From NCBI GenBank assembly GCA_021397835.1, contig JAJFZO010000863.1, positions 310,001 to 374,000 of the forward strand: a stretch of 64,000 bases of DNA, written 5' to 3'. Each line of letters starts with the position of its first letter. The first letter of the stretch is position 1. The position numbers and the translations under genes are program-made. The notes beneath the pieces were generated by a model. It was not told where the DNA came from, made no database searches, and was given only the letters and a program-made list of their open reading frames with translations. Origin of the DNA: Moringa oleifera (taxonomy: Eukaryota > Streptophyta > Magnoliopsida > Brassicales > Moringaceae). This document shows positions 11,464 through 23,476 of the stretch, piece after piece.

Positions 11464-14400
11464 GGGACGACAATGGGTCAGGTTTATTTGGGTACTCGAT
11501 TCGAGTAAATCTTAATGGGACGAGTTTGAGTATTTTTTAAAATGGGTTTGGACAGGTTTGGGTTTTAATTATAATACTCGAATCGAATTCGAGTAGGGTT
11601 CAAGTTCAAGTCTTAAGGTATCCATTACTGGAACTCGTTTAAATAATTGGATACAAATAAAAGATATCTAAACCAAATACTCATTACCTATATAATTAAA
11701 CTAAAATGATGATATTTTGGTTTAATTAGGATTTCATTTAAACATAGCTACAATAACGAAGTCTTAAGCCCTTTTTCATTTATTCATCTCTTTCTCACTC
11801 TACTAGTACCAACAGCTCTCTTTCAATTGTAAATGACAGTGATTTCTTCGAGTTATCCCTAACTTGTGTTTATCTCCTTATTATCTCATTCGTAAATATT
11901 TTCACTCTTTAAGATGCGAAAATCTTGCTTGATTTCAATGTCAAATTTCTATTAGATTAAGTTATGATTCATATTTAGACACATTTTAAGATTTAACAGA
12001 AAATACAAATAAATTAGGACTTGGTTACCATTTTTTCAAGAAAATATCATTTTACTTTATGTTTGTATAAAACCCTTGTCATTTTTTGTTTTTGTTTGGT
12101 TTTTTATCTTCTTAGCATTTGCTCATCTTTAAATTTAACAAAAAATATAAAGTTTTAAAAAGAATCACAAACACTTTGAGTAAGAATCATAAACCTATTT
12201 CAATTAGCCAAATAGTTTGTTTAAATGATGAATTGGGATTGAAGTAGTGTTTTTTCAAGAAAATGAATCATAACCTCGATATTATCTGTCTGTAATTTAA
12301 CAAAAAAACACAAATGAATTAAGATTTGAGTAGTATTTTTTTTTCGAGAAAAATGTCATTTTACCTGACGCTTTTGTAGAAACCCTTTTTAGGTTTTGTT
12401 TTTTCTTTTTTTTCTTCTCTGCATCTTGAAAAAAATTGAGTTTAGATTAGGCTTTCTAAAATTCACAAAGGTGAATACAAGAAAAGTTACATATACTTTT
12501 TTTTAATGAAAAAATAACTGGGATATCGTTATCTACCTTAATATCTTCACATTAATTTCTTTCAAATGATTAAAACTACGTCTTATTTTTGAAATGTAGA
12601 ATATTCTTTCACCAGCATGTTTAACTTATCTACATGTGCACTTTTTCAAATGTGAAAAAAACATGTTGATTTCTATAGTGATTAGTTACACCATGATTCA
12701 TATTCACTTTCAAAATAATCAATTTCTAATTTATTAAATAGCTATAATGATTTATCTATTATCTTGTTTAAGTTTAATTATTATTTAGGTTTAAAATGTT
12801 AACCGTGGATATTAATGACTGTGTTGAGAGTTGTAAAGGTACTCAACCATAATTCCGATGTACTAATCACTTTTAGTATTCAACCCCACCAATATTTTCA
12901 AACTTTCGAATCTACTACTGCTTTTGAAAAGACAATCCCTTCAAGTATGAGAAAAAAAGTTAACATCTTTTATTTGGGAGCATTTTGATGGAACTAGTGA
13001 GGATAGAAATGATTAGGCAACTTATCATTTTTATAAGTCCAATCTAAAAGCAAATAGTAAAAATGAAACTAAGTCTTTGCACAATCGTTTGAAAAAATAT
13101 GAAAAAAAATATATAGTCAAGACATAATCAAAATGTTTGACAAGTAAAAGAAAAAAAAATTCAATCGATAAAGATAATAATGAGAAGGTTCAATTTGAAA
13201 ACTTCACTTTTCATCAAGAAAATCAAGAAAAAAAATTGGCATGTGCAATAATCTTACATGAATATCCTTTTTTAATCGTAGATCATATAAGATTTAAGAG
13301 ATTTATTTCTAGTCTTTAAATTTTTTTTAAGATAGTTTCTTGCAACAATATCAGAAAGATATTATAAATATTCATGATATGGAATTTGAGAAGTTATACA
13401 AAGAATTTGAGAAGCTCAAGAGCCAAATAGCTATCACTACTGATATATGGACATCAAACCAGAAGAAATGTTATATGTCCATCACAACACACTACATCGA
13501 TAAGTTATGGGTGTTACGAAGTCGTATTTTGAGGTATATTATTTTTTATTATTTTATATTTAATATAATTATATATTTAAATTATTACTTTTAAATTGTT
13601 ATTAAATTATTATATTCATATTGGTAATATAGAGGTTTATTTATGTATTGACTCCTTATACTGAAGAAGCGCTAGCAAAACATTTGATAGATGGTTTAGT
13701 AAAGTGAAATATTGAGACCAAAATTTCTACAGTTACTGTAGATAATTATTCTTCTAATGATGGTATAATTTCAATACTCAAGAAAAAAATTGTTTCGCGA
13801 TTTTTTATATGATAGAAAGATTTTGCATATAAAGTGTTATGTGCATATTTTAAATCTCATTGTGAAAGATGGGTTGTCTATTATTGATGATGCACTTTTG
13901 TGAATTAGGGATAATGCAACATTTAGTCAACTACTTCTCAAAGAATGAAAAAAGTTTGAAGAAATAGCTAAATAATTGAAAGTTTCATGTACTAAAAAGT
14001 TATCTTTGGATTACAAAACTCATTGGAATTCCACATTTTTTATACTTTAGATAGCAGTTATGTATAAGGATGTCTTACATAATTTGAAAATTGGAGAAAA
14101 ATATTACTATATACCTTTTAAGGATAATTAGGTTATGGCTTTAAAAGTTATTGAAAAGTTGTAATATTTTTATATTGTTGCAGAGTTATTTTCAAGAAGA
14201 AAGTATCCAACTGCAAATTATTTCTTTGTTTTCATTTGTCAATTAAGAAAATTTTTGGTAGATTGCATGAGTTATAATGATGAGTTTATTGGACAAATAT
14301 CTAAAAAAATATTTGATAAGTTTGAGAAATATTGAAGTATTATGCATGTGGTTTTGTCTATAACTGTTGGTTTGGAATATAAATACAAATTGAGAATGGT

Positions 14401-14900
14401 TGAGTGTTATTCTTTTTCAATATATGGTGATGATGCACCTAAGGAAGTTGATTAAATTAAGCAAACTTTGTATCAGTTATTTAATGAGTATCAATCTAGG
14501 TCAATCCAAAACAATTCCAACCTAGCAATGTAATTCCTTCAATTTTGTTGTCATAAGGTCAAGTTTCTTAAAAGAATAACTTGCACAATTTGGTTGTATT
14601 TCTTAGTTCTTCTTTTAACAATGTTTATGTGAAGAGCAAGTTAGATTATTATCATGATGAACTAGTTTTACCTTAGAGTCAATGAGTTTAACATTCTTAA
14701 TTGGTAAACAATAAATAGGATTAAGTATCCAATATTACAACTAGTTACTAAAGATTTTCTAGCAGTACGATTGTCTACTGTGGCTTTTGAATCCGCATTT
14801 AGTACTGATGAAAGAGTTGTTAGTATTCATCGTAATAGGCTTCATCCAAATACTTTAGAAACATTGATATTTTCACAAAATTAGTTGTGGACAAGTGTTA
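11464..14900 (+). mobile_element. Degenerate hAT-superfamily transposon
   Basis: The left part (11464-11640) has GGGTACTCGATTCGAGTA, AATGGGTTTGGACAGG and ACTCGAATCGAATTCGAG, the GGGTTYGGGTA-type subterminal motifs of plant BED-finger hAT elements. A decayed transposase follows at 12950-14892. The size of about 3.4 kb fits the family. I could not find a clean right terminus or an 8-bp target duplication, so the ends are approximate. Confidence 0.65.
12950..14892 (+). pseudogene. Broken zinc-finger BED / RICESLEEPER-type hAT transposase
   Basis: Fragments in several plus frames follow the family order. A BED-finger remnant (FIWEHFDG, then LKANSKNETKSLHNRLKKY, with the zinc cysteines lost) lies at 12970-13110. 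ILHEYPFLIVDHIRFKRF is at 13250-13305, KSQIAITTDIWTSNQKKCYM at 13420-13480, and an LDYKTHWNST segment near 14010-14035. The C-terminal dimerisation part (AFESAFSTDERVVS, then HRNRLHPNTLE) is at 14785-14865. Stops and frameshifts interrupt every region. No intact reading frame longer than 84 residues remains, so the element cannot supply its own transposase. Confidence 0.85.
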
Positions 14901-15269
14901 AAGGTAATAATAAATTTGTTTTACACATTGGGTTCTAAACGATGACCATCGCGAGTCGCTAATCCTTAGCAACTACCTTTCAATCAATAAGTAAATTTGT
15001 AGTTTTTTTCTAACATTCACAATTGAATTACTATATATAGTTAACTTTTTAGAAAAAATAATATAAATCGATTAAAAATAAATTTAACAACTGCATTTTT
15101 ATGTGTTATTAAAATATATCACTAATCTATCACTAATCAGTTGCTAAATAAAAATTTTAATTTTATAATGATTATGTAGTTAATTTGTCAGTATCTAGTA
15201 ACTAATTACTTCTACCGCTAATTTTTACCACTATTTTAAGATTTTCTAATAATGTATCAATTTGATCCA

Positions 15270-15680
15270 AATTAGACCTTAACTCAAATAATTATAAAAA
15301 ATTAAAGATATTTTTATTATTAAAATATTTCAAAAATAATTCATATAAATTATTCACTCTATTTTGAATTCACTTTTAAAATTTTAATAATTTTTTATGT
15401 AACATTTATTTTTTATGAATTTTTTTAAAATTTGAAAATATAAATTTTTAAACAAATATATATTTTTTCGTTACTCCAAAAATTTTGAAATACTTTGTGA
15501 TAGTAATTTGAATAAGTTTTTATATTTATAAAAAAATTTAAATTAAAATTCATTATGTACGAATTTTAATTTTGAATATTTTTAATTTTTAATTTAAATT
15601 AATTTATTATTTTTTAAATATAAAAATTTAATTCATAACATAAAACTTTTATAAAATTTTTATTTTAAAAATTATTAAAA
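15270..15680 (+). repeat. Copy of an unnamed AT-rich dispersed repeat
   Basis: The segment aligns by eye, in the same order and orientation, with 43970-44410. Shared phrases are ATAAATTATTCA, AAAATATAAATTT, ATACTTTGTG/AAACTTTGTG and AAAATTCATTATG/AAAATTTATTGC. Two more copies lie inverted at 34430-34850 and 36120-36610. No terminal repeat or protein is visible. Confidence 0.5.
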
Positions 15681-16024
15681 ATACTGATCCTGAAGACATT
15701 TTGTTATTTTGATTTACAATATTTTGAAAAGATGAGAGACCCCTATTCTATTGTTTTTACCTTTTCTTCATCGGTCCGTAGTATTTATTCTTATTATATA
15801 CTATACTTGAGAAAGAAGAGATCAAACAGTAGAACTCAGAAAGCAAGGCAAGAATACACAAAGCTACCCTCCCAAAACTTAGCCCTAGAAAACCTTGCGC
15901 AACAAACATCGAGCCAAGATAGAATAATTCAGACTCTCTGTTCCTTTTTTTTTTTTTTTTTTTTTGTTTTCTAACGTCTCTCAAATCTAAACAACTTGCA
16001 ACAGTACTCTAGGGCGGCAACCCC

Positions 16025-16243
16025 ATGGTGTGCCTGCGATTCTTCTTCGGATGCAAGCGTTCACGTACCGTGAAGGATTATCTTCTGTCGGCTTTGTCTG
16101 TTGTAGCAATTCTTTTCTGTTTACGTGTAATCATTTCCTCCCTCTATCGGCTACTGAAGAGGGAGGATTCCCACTCTGAACATGAAAATTCCGGCGACCG
16201 AACAGGAATGCAGAGGGAGAATTTGACCTACGTGATGAATTAG
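16025..16243 (+). CDS. Possible small single-pass membrane protein (72 aa)
   Basis: An ATG-started frame of 72 codons lies in an island of normal composition between AT-rich repeats and the JINGUBANG-like gene. The predicted protein has a basic N-terminus (CKRSRTVKD), one hydrophobic segment at about residues 19-42 (LLSALSVVAILFCLRVIISS) and a polar acidic tail. Upstream is a CT/A-rich stretch with a long T run (about 15946-15965) that looks like a leader. I do not recognise the family. It could be a short peptide-type membrane protein, one exon of a larger gene, or chance. Confidence 0.35.
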   Translation: MVCLRFFFGCKRSRTVKDYLLSALSVVAILFCLRVIISSLYRLLKREDSHSEHENSGDRTGMQRENLTYVMN

Positions 16244-16610
16244 GGGTTGCCGGTCTGAAAGCCAGTTTTAGAAGTTGGTCGGAAAATGTCATGCTGCCTC
16301 CTCTCCATTGGTAATTACATGTACTATATATATAAGCTGATTATGGTGCGTTGTAAATTAATATGGCTACAATGCAAACCCTTGTCACATTCATGACTAA
16401 ATTTCATTATCCTTAATTTGATGCTATTTAAAGGTTTATATAATGCTTCTACCTAAATATTCATTTCCATGTGATTTATGTGATTTTTTTAATTTTTATG
16501 TTAATATATGTGTATATATGTAGATAATTAATAGGGAAATTAGCAAAGTATGGTAAAGCGCAATGAAGACCTTAACAATTAAGCTAACACGGAGTAGCGG
16601 TAGTCCATGG

Positions 16611-18467
16611 CTAATGCAAGTTAAAATAGTCGCAAGGATTTGGTGTTAGGGGCGTGGTTGAATTGTTGATAGGAGTGAGGCGCCAGATCTTAAGGACTCC
16701 GTCGAGACTGCCTGTGCAAATCATGCAATTGGGATCCTCAGCATCGTTCCTTAATTGTGGGGTGAATGCTGCAACGCACCTAATAGGTCCTCTATGCCCA
16801 ACCAAAACCGCTAGACACACATGTTGGCCGTCCTGCTCTCTCGCCCAAACCCTACTAGTCGCATCCGCTGAACCACTGATCACATAATTCGCCACACTAG
16901 CTATGCACATTACTGCGTGGGTGTGACCCTGGAGTGCGCCCCCGTATTGCAATTGGCCTGAGAGCCACCCCTTGTGCCAGTAATGTATGTATCCGTCGGC
17001 GCACCCACCGTACAGCATCCCGTCCTTTGGAACTAGAGTTAGGGTTAGAGTTTTCACGGGGGAGCACTTGGCACGCAGGGTTACTGTGAGCGAGTGAGAT
17101 CTGTTACCTCTGCAGAAATTCCTTCGCCAAACTCTGACTGTGGCATCATCGGACGCAGTGTAGAGGACTCCGTCATCAGACATAACAATGGCGTTGATGG
17201 GCTCTGAGTGGGCTTGGATGGTCTCCGTGCACTTGAAATCGGATAGACGCCATACTTTCACCGTTTTATCAAGGGAAGCTGAGTACAGAATGTCATCGGA
17301 GACGTTGATTGCAAGCGATGTCACCGGAGCCATATGCCTATTCTGTTAAATACATTGAAGATACATGAGATTTTGGTAATTGATCATTTAATAATTTCTT
17401 AAATACAATGAAATTGCAAGAGACTAAATTTCTTTGATTTCCTAAGAAATAAAACAGAATTAGATAATAAAATTTATTACACTGAACTAATAGATCAATT
17501 GCATGAGCATTAATTGTTAAAAACTTATGACAAATTGAATATCATAAAAAAGTAATAAGTGAAATTAAACAAATATTAAGCAATGATAAATTGTACTAGT
17601 TGAAGTATAAGAACAAATTAACGGGGACAGGCAAACACCATAGCTAATATTAATTTGCTGGACGTAGCGGGAGACGGATAACAAATTAAATTTAAAAAAG
17701 AAAAGTTATTGTCTTGATGAAGCAAATAATTAAGAGAAGCAGTGAGGTGACGCAGCCTGTGGAGCCGAAATGGTGGAGACAAAGGGAACTTGCAAAATAA
17801 ATCAGCCCAGCAAATACCAGTACGGTAGCCTGCAAACTCACTACCAACCAGTATTATATGCATATTGAAAAAGTTAGTTCATCATGAGAAGATTCAGATT
17901 CATGTAGTTTACCGTCTTGTCTCTTCTGGTGAAGTAGCCGAGGACATTGCTGGCGGTCCTGGGGATAGTTGCCAAGCGGACGTGGCTGATGGGAACATCC
18001 CACACTCTGCGCCAAACTCTAATCTTGCCGTCACCATAGGCAGCGTAGACCCGATCGTTAGAGACCTGAAGGGCAACGACCATGCACGTCCTGCTTTTGA
18101 GTTGGCCGCACTCCCTGAACTCGGGCAACTTCCATACCCTTATCAGATTGGTGGCGGAGCCTGTGTAGAGCAGGCCCTTGGAGACTGCCACCGATAATAT
18201 GTGGCCGTCCTTCTTGAGCACGGAGGATACGCATCGGTAGGAGGCTTCGTGGTTGATGGTATGGATGGGTGTAGTGGCGAGGGGATCACGGAGAGGAGAG
18301 GCATGGAGGCTTTGGGTGCTATTACGGGGCGGCGTGCAGGAGCAGTCGTCTGAGAAGAAGGTCTGTTTGGTGGAGATGCTCCTCAACAACTTGGTGCGCT
18401 TATCAGGTGCCTCTCTTATGGCAAAAGACGGGTTCGGAGGAGACTCCGGCAACTCCAAGGAAGCCAT
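16611..18467 (-). CDS. JGB: JINGUBANG-like WD40-repeat protein
   Basis: Two exons, 17913-18467 and 16611-17342, are separated by a 570-bp intron (donor ACG/GTAAAC, acceptor TTAACAG). They encode 428 residues. The ATG of MASLELPESPP at 18467 is preferred over an upstream in-frame ATG at 18500. After a Ser/Pro-rich N-terminus come seven WD40 blades ending LIRVWKLPEF, KIRVWRRVWD, TVKVWRLSDF, TVRVWRRNFC, YIHYWHKGW, TSRVWAREQD and VLKIWRLTPI, the pattern of the plant JINGUBANG family. Arabidopsis JGB restrains pollen germination through TCP4 and jasmonate synthesis. Other family members share this layout, so exact orthology is uncertain. The gene is divergent from the one starting at 19193. Confidence 0.88.
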
Positions 18468-19192
18468 CTGTTGAGCTAAGTAAGAAGTGAGTTGGTTCAT
18501 CAATTTGAGCTCCACTTTGATACGTGTGTACGTATATAAAAGATAAGATGGAGTTAGTAAATGCAATCTCCACTCTTCACTTTCTGTTTATTAAATACGG
18601 TAGGTTTGTGTGGTATGACAAGTTTGTATGTTAACGCTGGGCTATCACACAAACACTTTATTTGTTTGCAGTTGTCACCTGTCACCATTACCCAATTCTC
18701 ACAACAGACTATTCGACTTCTTGAAAGTTTGTACTGCGTTTGGGTCTTCTCTTACCATTGTCCATAAAGCCTCACTTAAGAGGTACTGCCACATCTGTTG
18801 GATCACTTGCCAATGGCATTATTAACCATTAGCTACCTCTCTTTTTTTCTTTTTTTTTCTTTTTTATAAGTAATTGGAATATTTTAGGTAACACATTAAT
18901 TACAATTTCTATGGAGGCCCATCTATTGAAGTGGGCCATCTAGTTGGGGCCCAGCTCAATGTGAGGCCCTCATCCTGCTTAGTAACTCTTATCAAAATTC
19001 ACTGGCATATTTATCATATTATCTTTTTTTTTTTTTAAATAGTAATATTATCTTTATATTAAAAACAAATAAATCCCAATTAACCTCTAAATACGCAGAT
19101 GATAACTTCTAGGGGCATGATCTCCGATTCTCAAAGCCATGAACACTAACCCACCACTCTGGCAGTCGCACTCAGCCTAGACACCAAGTAAG
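18468..19192. promoter_or_regulatory. Divergent intergenic promoter region
   Basis: This 725-bp gap separates the start codons of two head-to-head genes and must hold both promoters. A TATATAAAAG stretch at about 18533-18542 lies some 70 bp upstream of the minus-strand ATG. A T/C-rich run (18838-18866) and an A/T run near 19024 follow. No convincing ORF is present. Confidence 0.5.
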
Positions 19193-22100
19193 ATGCTGGA
19201 GCGCGTGCTTTCCTCCCGCCGATCGACTCCACATGCCGAATCTGGCACTGCCGATACTGCCGCCGACGACTCCAAAACCAAGCGCCCCCACATCTCCCTT
19301 TTGGCCACCAACTTCGTCGCGCGGATGGGGCACCAGTGGTTTCCTTGTCTCACCCTCGTTTCTCTTCTGCTTATCTTTCTCTGCCTCACTTCCTTAGCAT
19401 TTCACTCTCGCAGCTTTGTCTGCGTCTCCCCTTTGGATCCGGCATCCCGCTTCGCGTTTTTCGGATTCGAAGGTCCCGAATCTGACTTCGGAGCCCTTGG
19501 TGTTCCCTGGTGTAAGCCTCTCTGCTCCTAAATTTTTCTTTTGTAATTATAAGCTCCTAGGCGCTTGTTTCACGTAATCGTGGTATGTATAGGCGTGTGA
19601 ATGCGTAATGTGATCCGGGAAATTGTGGATTTGTTTTGGGTGTCTAGTATTGGGGCGCGCCCCTTCTGTATGTCTTTCTCATGCATAAAAGCTGATTTTG
19701 CATGTGTATGATGGTGTATATGTATATATAGATGTTTGCATGCGGGATTTGATCTAGGGAGTTGATGATTTGTATTGGGTGTGTGATTCTTTGGTGTGAG
19801 TTTCTATGTTCATGCTCGTAAATTTAACTAAATGTATTTGCATGCTTGTATATATGTGTGTTTAGGTGCTTGCATGACAGAGTTGGTCTGGGGACTGCTG
19901 ATTTGCTTTGGATATTGGATTTGGTTTTACTTGGTTTAAGTGCCTCCTGTGATCTACATATGCACATCAATGCCCAAATATATATGTGACACTTATGCAT
20001 TTATGTTAGGATATTTGTGTATGATTTGATCAGGGGAAGAGTTGATCTTTTCCGGTATAAATGAGAACTATTCTTGTTGTTGTTGAATTTTGGCTAATGA
20101 GAAAAGGAATTTCAAAGAAGTTTTCATTGCATGTTTCAAAATGAGATTTCGAACTAAAATAAGTTGGCTTCTTATGCCAAGCTTATTTGACCGAAACTAT
20201 ATGTTTCAGATATCATTTCAATATTATGTCTGGATAATTGTTCGTAGTTTTATTTGGCTTTTAAGTAAGGGTGGTTAACTTTAAGTGGATAAATGTCTGC
20301 GACAAGACTTGTTCAGTGGAGGTAACTGATAGGAACTTATGAGAGAAGTCTTGAGTCATGGTTGCTCAGAAACTGTGAGGAGAGGAATTACAAAACAGTT
20401 AAACTATTGGTGTATCAACCATTAAATTCAAGAAGAAAGAATTTTACTTGTTCAGCTAAGTAGTTCACATGTTCATAGAAGCTCTATCATCAACACATGC
20501 ACATGCATACATGTCTATGTGTCAGTGTATCATTCATGAATGCCAAGTATACCACTCTACTACTTTTGTATGTAATACTGTTCCTATACTCTTCCAATTT
20601 TTCCACTTACAATGGAATAACTGTGTAATTGTTTTCATAGTCAAGTGAAATGTGCCATGGAAAATTATATTACATCACAAATCATTGAAGTACTTAAAGT
20701 CAACTATGGAAGGAAGAGCCATGAGAACCAACGAAAGAGAGAGACAAATGCCTTTAGGTGGGGAAATCTGCTCTAATTGGAAGGTTGATTGAAGGAGGGT
20801 TCTAATAAACTTGCATTTTGGTCGATATTAGTTGATGCTTTTGACATTTAGTGTGGGGTTCTCCTAATCAATTCAAATCCTTTGGGGTTCTTTGGTGTCA
20901 AAGTCATCTGCAGATCTAGTTGTAATTGGAAGTTGTCCTCGGAAAACCTTTCCAGGCAATAAATTATTTTTGTGGTTCATGTCAGCTATGGTTTTTGGAG
21001 TAATAAGTTACATTGCAGAAAATAAGTTTTTTTTTTTTTTAAATTCCAGATTCATCCCTATTATTTGCTCCGCTGAAAAAAAAAGAAAAAAACCATTGTT
21101 TAGTTATGATATGCTGTACGACTTCTATGTTTGCTTCCTTTCTCACTTTACCTTCTGTACATGCGGAGACCCTTTTCTCTACTGCTCGGCCGATTATCTT
21201 ACTGCTTAAGATTATAGAATTTTTCTCATATTTGTTAGGATTCTACTTTTAGTTGTTAAACTCTGCTTGTTGATTTTGTGATCTAGTTAGTCTCAAGTCC
21301 TGATTTTCAGTCTGAAATCATGAAGTTCTTACGGTCTACACCCATTTAATTTTTATCCTTATCAAAAGGCAGATCGAAACAAGGAAAAACAGTTGAATGG
21401 ACATCCAAGGATTTACTCAAGGGTCTAGAAGAGTTTGTACCAATATATGAAACACGACCAATAAAGAACAACATGTATGGGATGGGTTTTGACCACAGCT
21501 TTGGGCTTTGGTTCATTGCTCGATGGTTGAAGCCGGATCTCATGATAGAAAGTGGTGCATTTAAGGGGCATTCCACTTGGGTTTTGCGGCAGGCAATGCC
21601 AGATACTCCAATTGTGTCACTTTCACCCAGGCATCCGGAGAAGTACCTGAAGAAGGGGCCTGCTTATGTTGATGGAAACTGCACATACTTTGCTGGGAAA
21701 GATTTTGTCGATTTTGGAAGCGTTGACTGGGAAAGCGTGATGAAGAAGCATGGAATTAGCAATTTCAGTCGTGTTCTTGTCTTCTTTGATGATCATCAAA
21801 ACGAACTAAAGAGGTATTAGTGGTTTATGATTGTCAATGATGTTTATGCTTCTGTTACTCTGTGTATTTTACTTTGGCATTAGTGGTTTATGATTGTCAA
21901 TGATGTTTATGCTTCTGTTACTCTGTGTATTTTACTTTGGCATGTTGATTTTGCTTAATTCATACATCAACGAGCAGAGTAAAGCAGGCACTGAGGGCTG
22001 GATTTCGTCATCTTGTTTTTGAGGACAACTATGATACTGGAACTGGAGATCACTATTCGTTGAGGCAGATTTGTGATCAGTCTTATATAAGAGGTGCATA

Positions 22101-23476
22101 CTCTCCCTCTTTTATAATAAACTGAAAGAATCTTTTTCTCTTTTATTCAAGGGATTCACATGTATGTTACTTGTGTTAGAATGACCACATAAGAAGTGAA
22201 TTTGATGAAGGAAACATAGGGAACAAACCAATAGTATTCGTTTTAGGGTTGATAGCCAACAGTTCAGGCTGTCACCTACTATTTAGGAGGTTCCAGTAGA
22301 TGCATTATGTAACTAGAATAAGTACGTCTGGATTTTCGAAGCATCAACTTTAGGACACTATTTTAGATCTTGAATCATTGCATATCATAGAAGTTTATTT
22401 ATCATGACTCTAGATTGAACTTTATACTAACCTTTATGGCAGAACTGTTGTGATATAACTTGTTTTTTACCCTCTCATCCAATTTGGCTGATATTAGTTA
22501 CCGAGGTACAAGCTAGAAACTTGATATGCCTTAAGCAAGTTTCAAAAAGTTGAAAGGGAGGAAACAGAAGTTAGTTGAAGATTGATGCAGATTGGGTGAA
22601 GTACTCCTTCCATTGGCCTATTAATGCTATGCTCATTTTCTTAAAGGACTTATGATGTGTTTCTTGTAAAAGATGCATTATAATTTGGAGGATTATTTCT
22701 TTTTTTCTCTGGTCAGTGTTCTTTGCAAAATACAAGTACGAGAACATTAAAATTGGCATTATTGTGACCATAAGTAGAAAGAAATAAGTGAGAAAGGTCA
22801 TGGAGGACAAGTTTACAATCCTTTCATATTCTAAATTTAAATATATGATCATTCGCTGGTGTATATATATTTTGGATCATGTTGGACTCTTGTGGGTATT
22901 TCTGTTGTGGCTTTATTCCTACATGAAGTTCTTGTATTCTCTTTTGTTGTTGCTGAAGGAGCATAATAATGAATAATAGTTTGTGAAACCCAACATATAA
23001 TCTGCATATTTGAATATTAATGGGATCTCATTTTTGTGAGGCTTGTTTATCCAGGAGGAGGCCATAGCTGCTTCAGAGATAGTGATGAAGCAAGGATTAG
23101 AGCAAAGAGGAAGAAATTCTGGGAGAAGGCAGTGGATATACATGAACTATGTGGACCAGGTGAAGCATGGTGGGGTGTTAGAGGAGAAATGCGGGATAAC
23201 TTTAACCACAGCAATAAACCAATCTCATACTCGGAACATTTCCAGAACAGTCGGTTTCTTGAATCAATTCTAGATGTATACTGGGAGCTACCTCCTGTAG
23301 CTGGTCCTTCACTCACTCATCAATCACGGTATGATCCTGCTCGTGCATCTAGTCCTATTGTTGAAGATGGGCGTTATGGTTTGTTCGAGCGGCTTGGTTT
23401 AGGTGGGCTTGAGACTTCTGTATTCAATGGATATACCCAAATGGTTTATCTTCAAATTTCTGAACCAGAATCTTAG
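19193..23476 (+). CDS. Plant membrane-anchored protein with methyltransferase-like region, uncharacterised
   Basis: Four exons, 19193-19511, 21369-21813, 21978-22093 and 23055-23476, join in frame to 433 residues with GT-AG borders. In the first intron an upstream AG (AAAAG at 21368) keeps the frame, while the next AG would not. The N-terminus is polar and is followed by one hydrophobic helix at about residues 50-70 (CLTLVSLLLIFLCLTSLAF), suggesting a type II anchor. The body has MIESGAFKGHSTWVLRQ, resembling a SAM-binding glycine motif, then VLVFFDDHQNELKR and HLVFEDNYDTGTGDHYS. I recall conserved unnamed plant proteins like this; substrate and compartment (Golgi or ER) are unknown. A recent 63-bp duplication starts next to its second 5' splice site. 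Confidence 0.8.
21816..21941 (+). repeat. Perfect 63-bp tandem duplication in intron 2
   Basis: Bases 21816-21878 and 21879-21941 read identically, from ATTAGTGGTTTATGATTGTC to TTTACTTTGGC. The first copy starts two bases after the G of the 5' splice site at 21814. The identity implies a very recent event or an assembly artefact. Confidence 0.9.

Noticed and set aside
15757..15984. Minus-strand ORF with a poly-Lys stretch
   Set aside because: It comes from the T run at about 15946-15965 and has no homology-like features.
18561..18825. Two overlapping plus-strand ORFs of 65-68 residues
   Set aside because: They lie in the divergent promoter gap with no domain or coding bias.
22571..23316. 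Minus-strand ORFs opposite the methyltransferase-like gene
   Set aside because: Shadows of intron 3 and exon 4. The plus-strand exon is supported by splice sites and frame.
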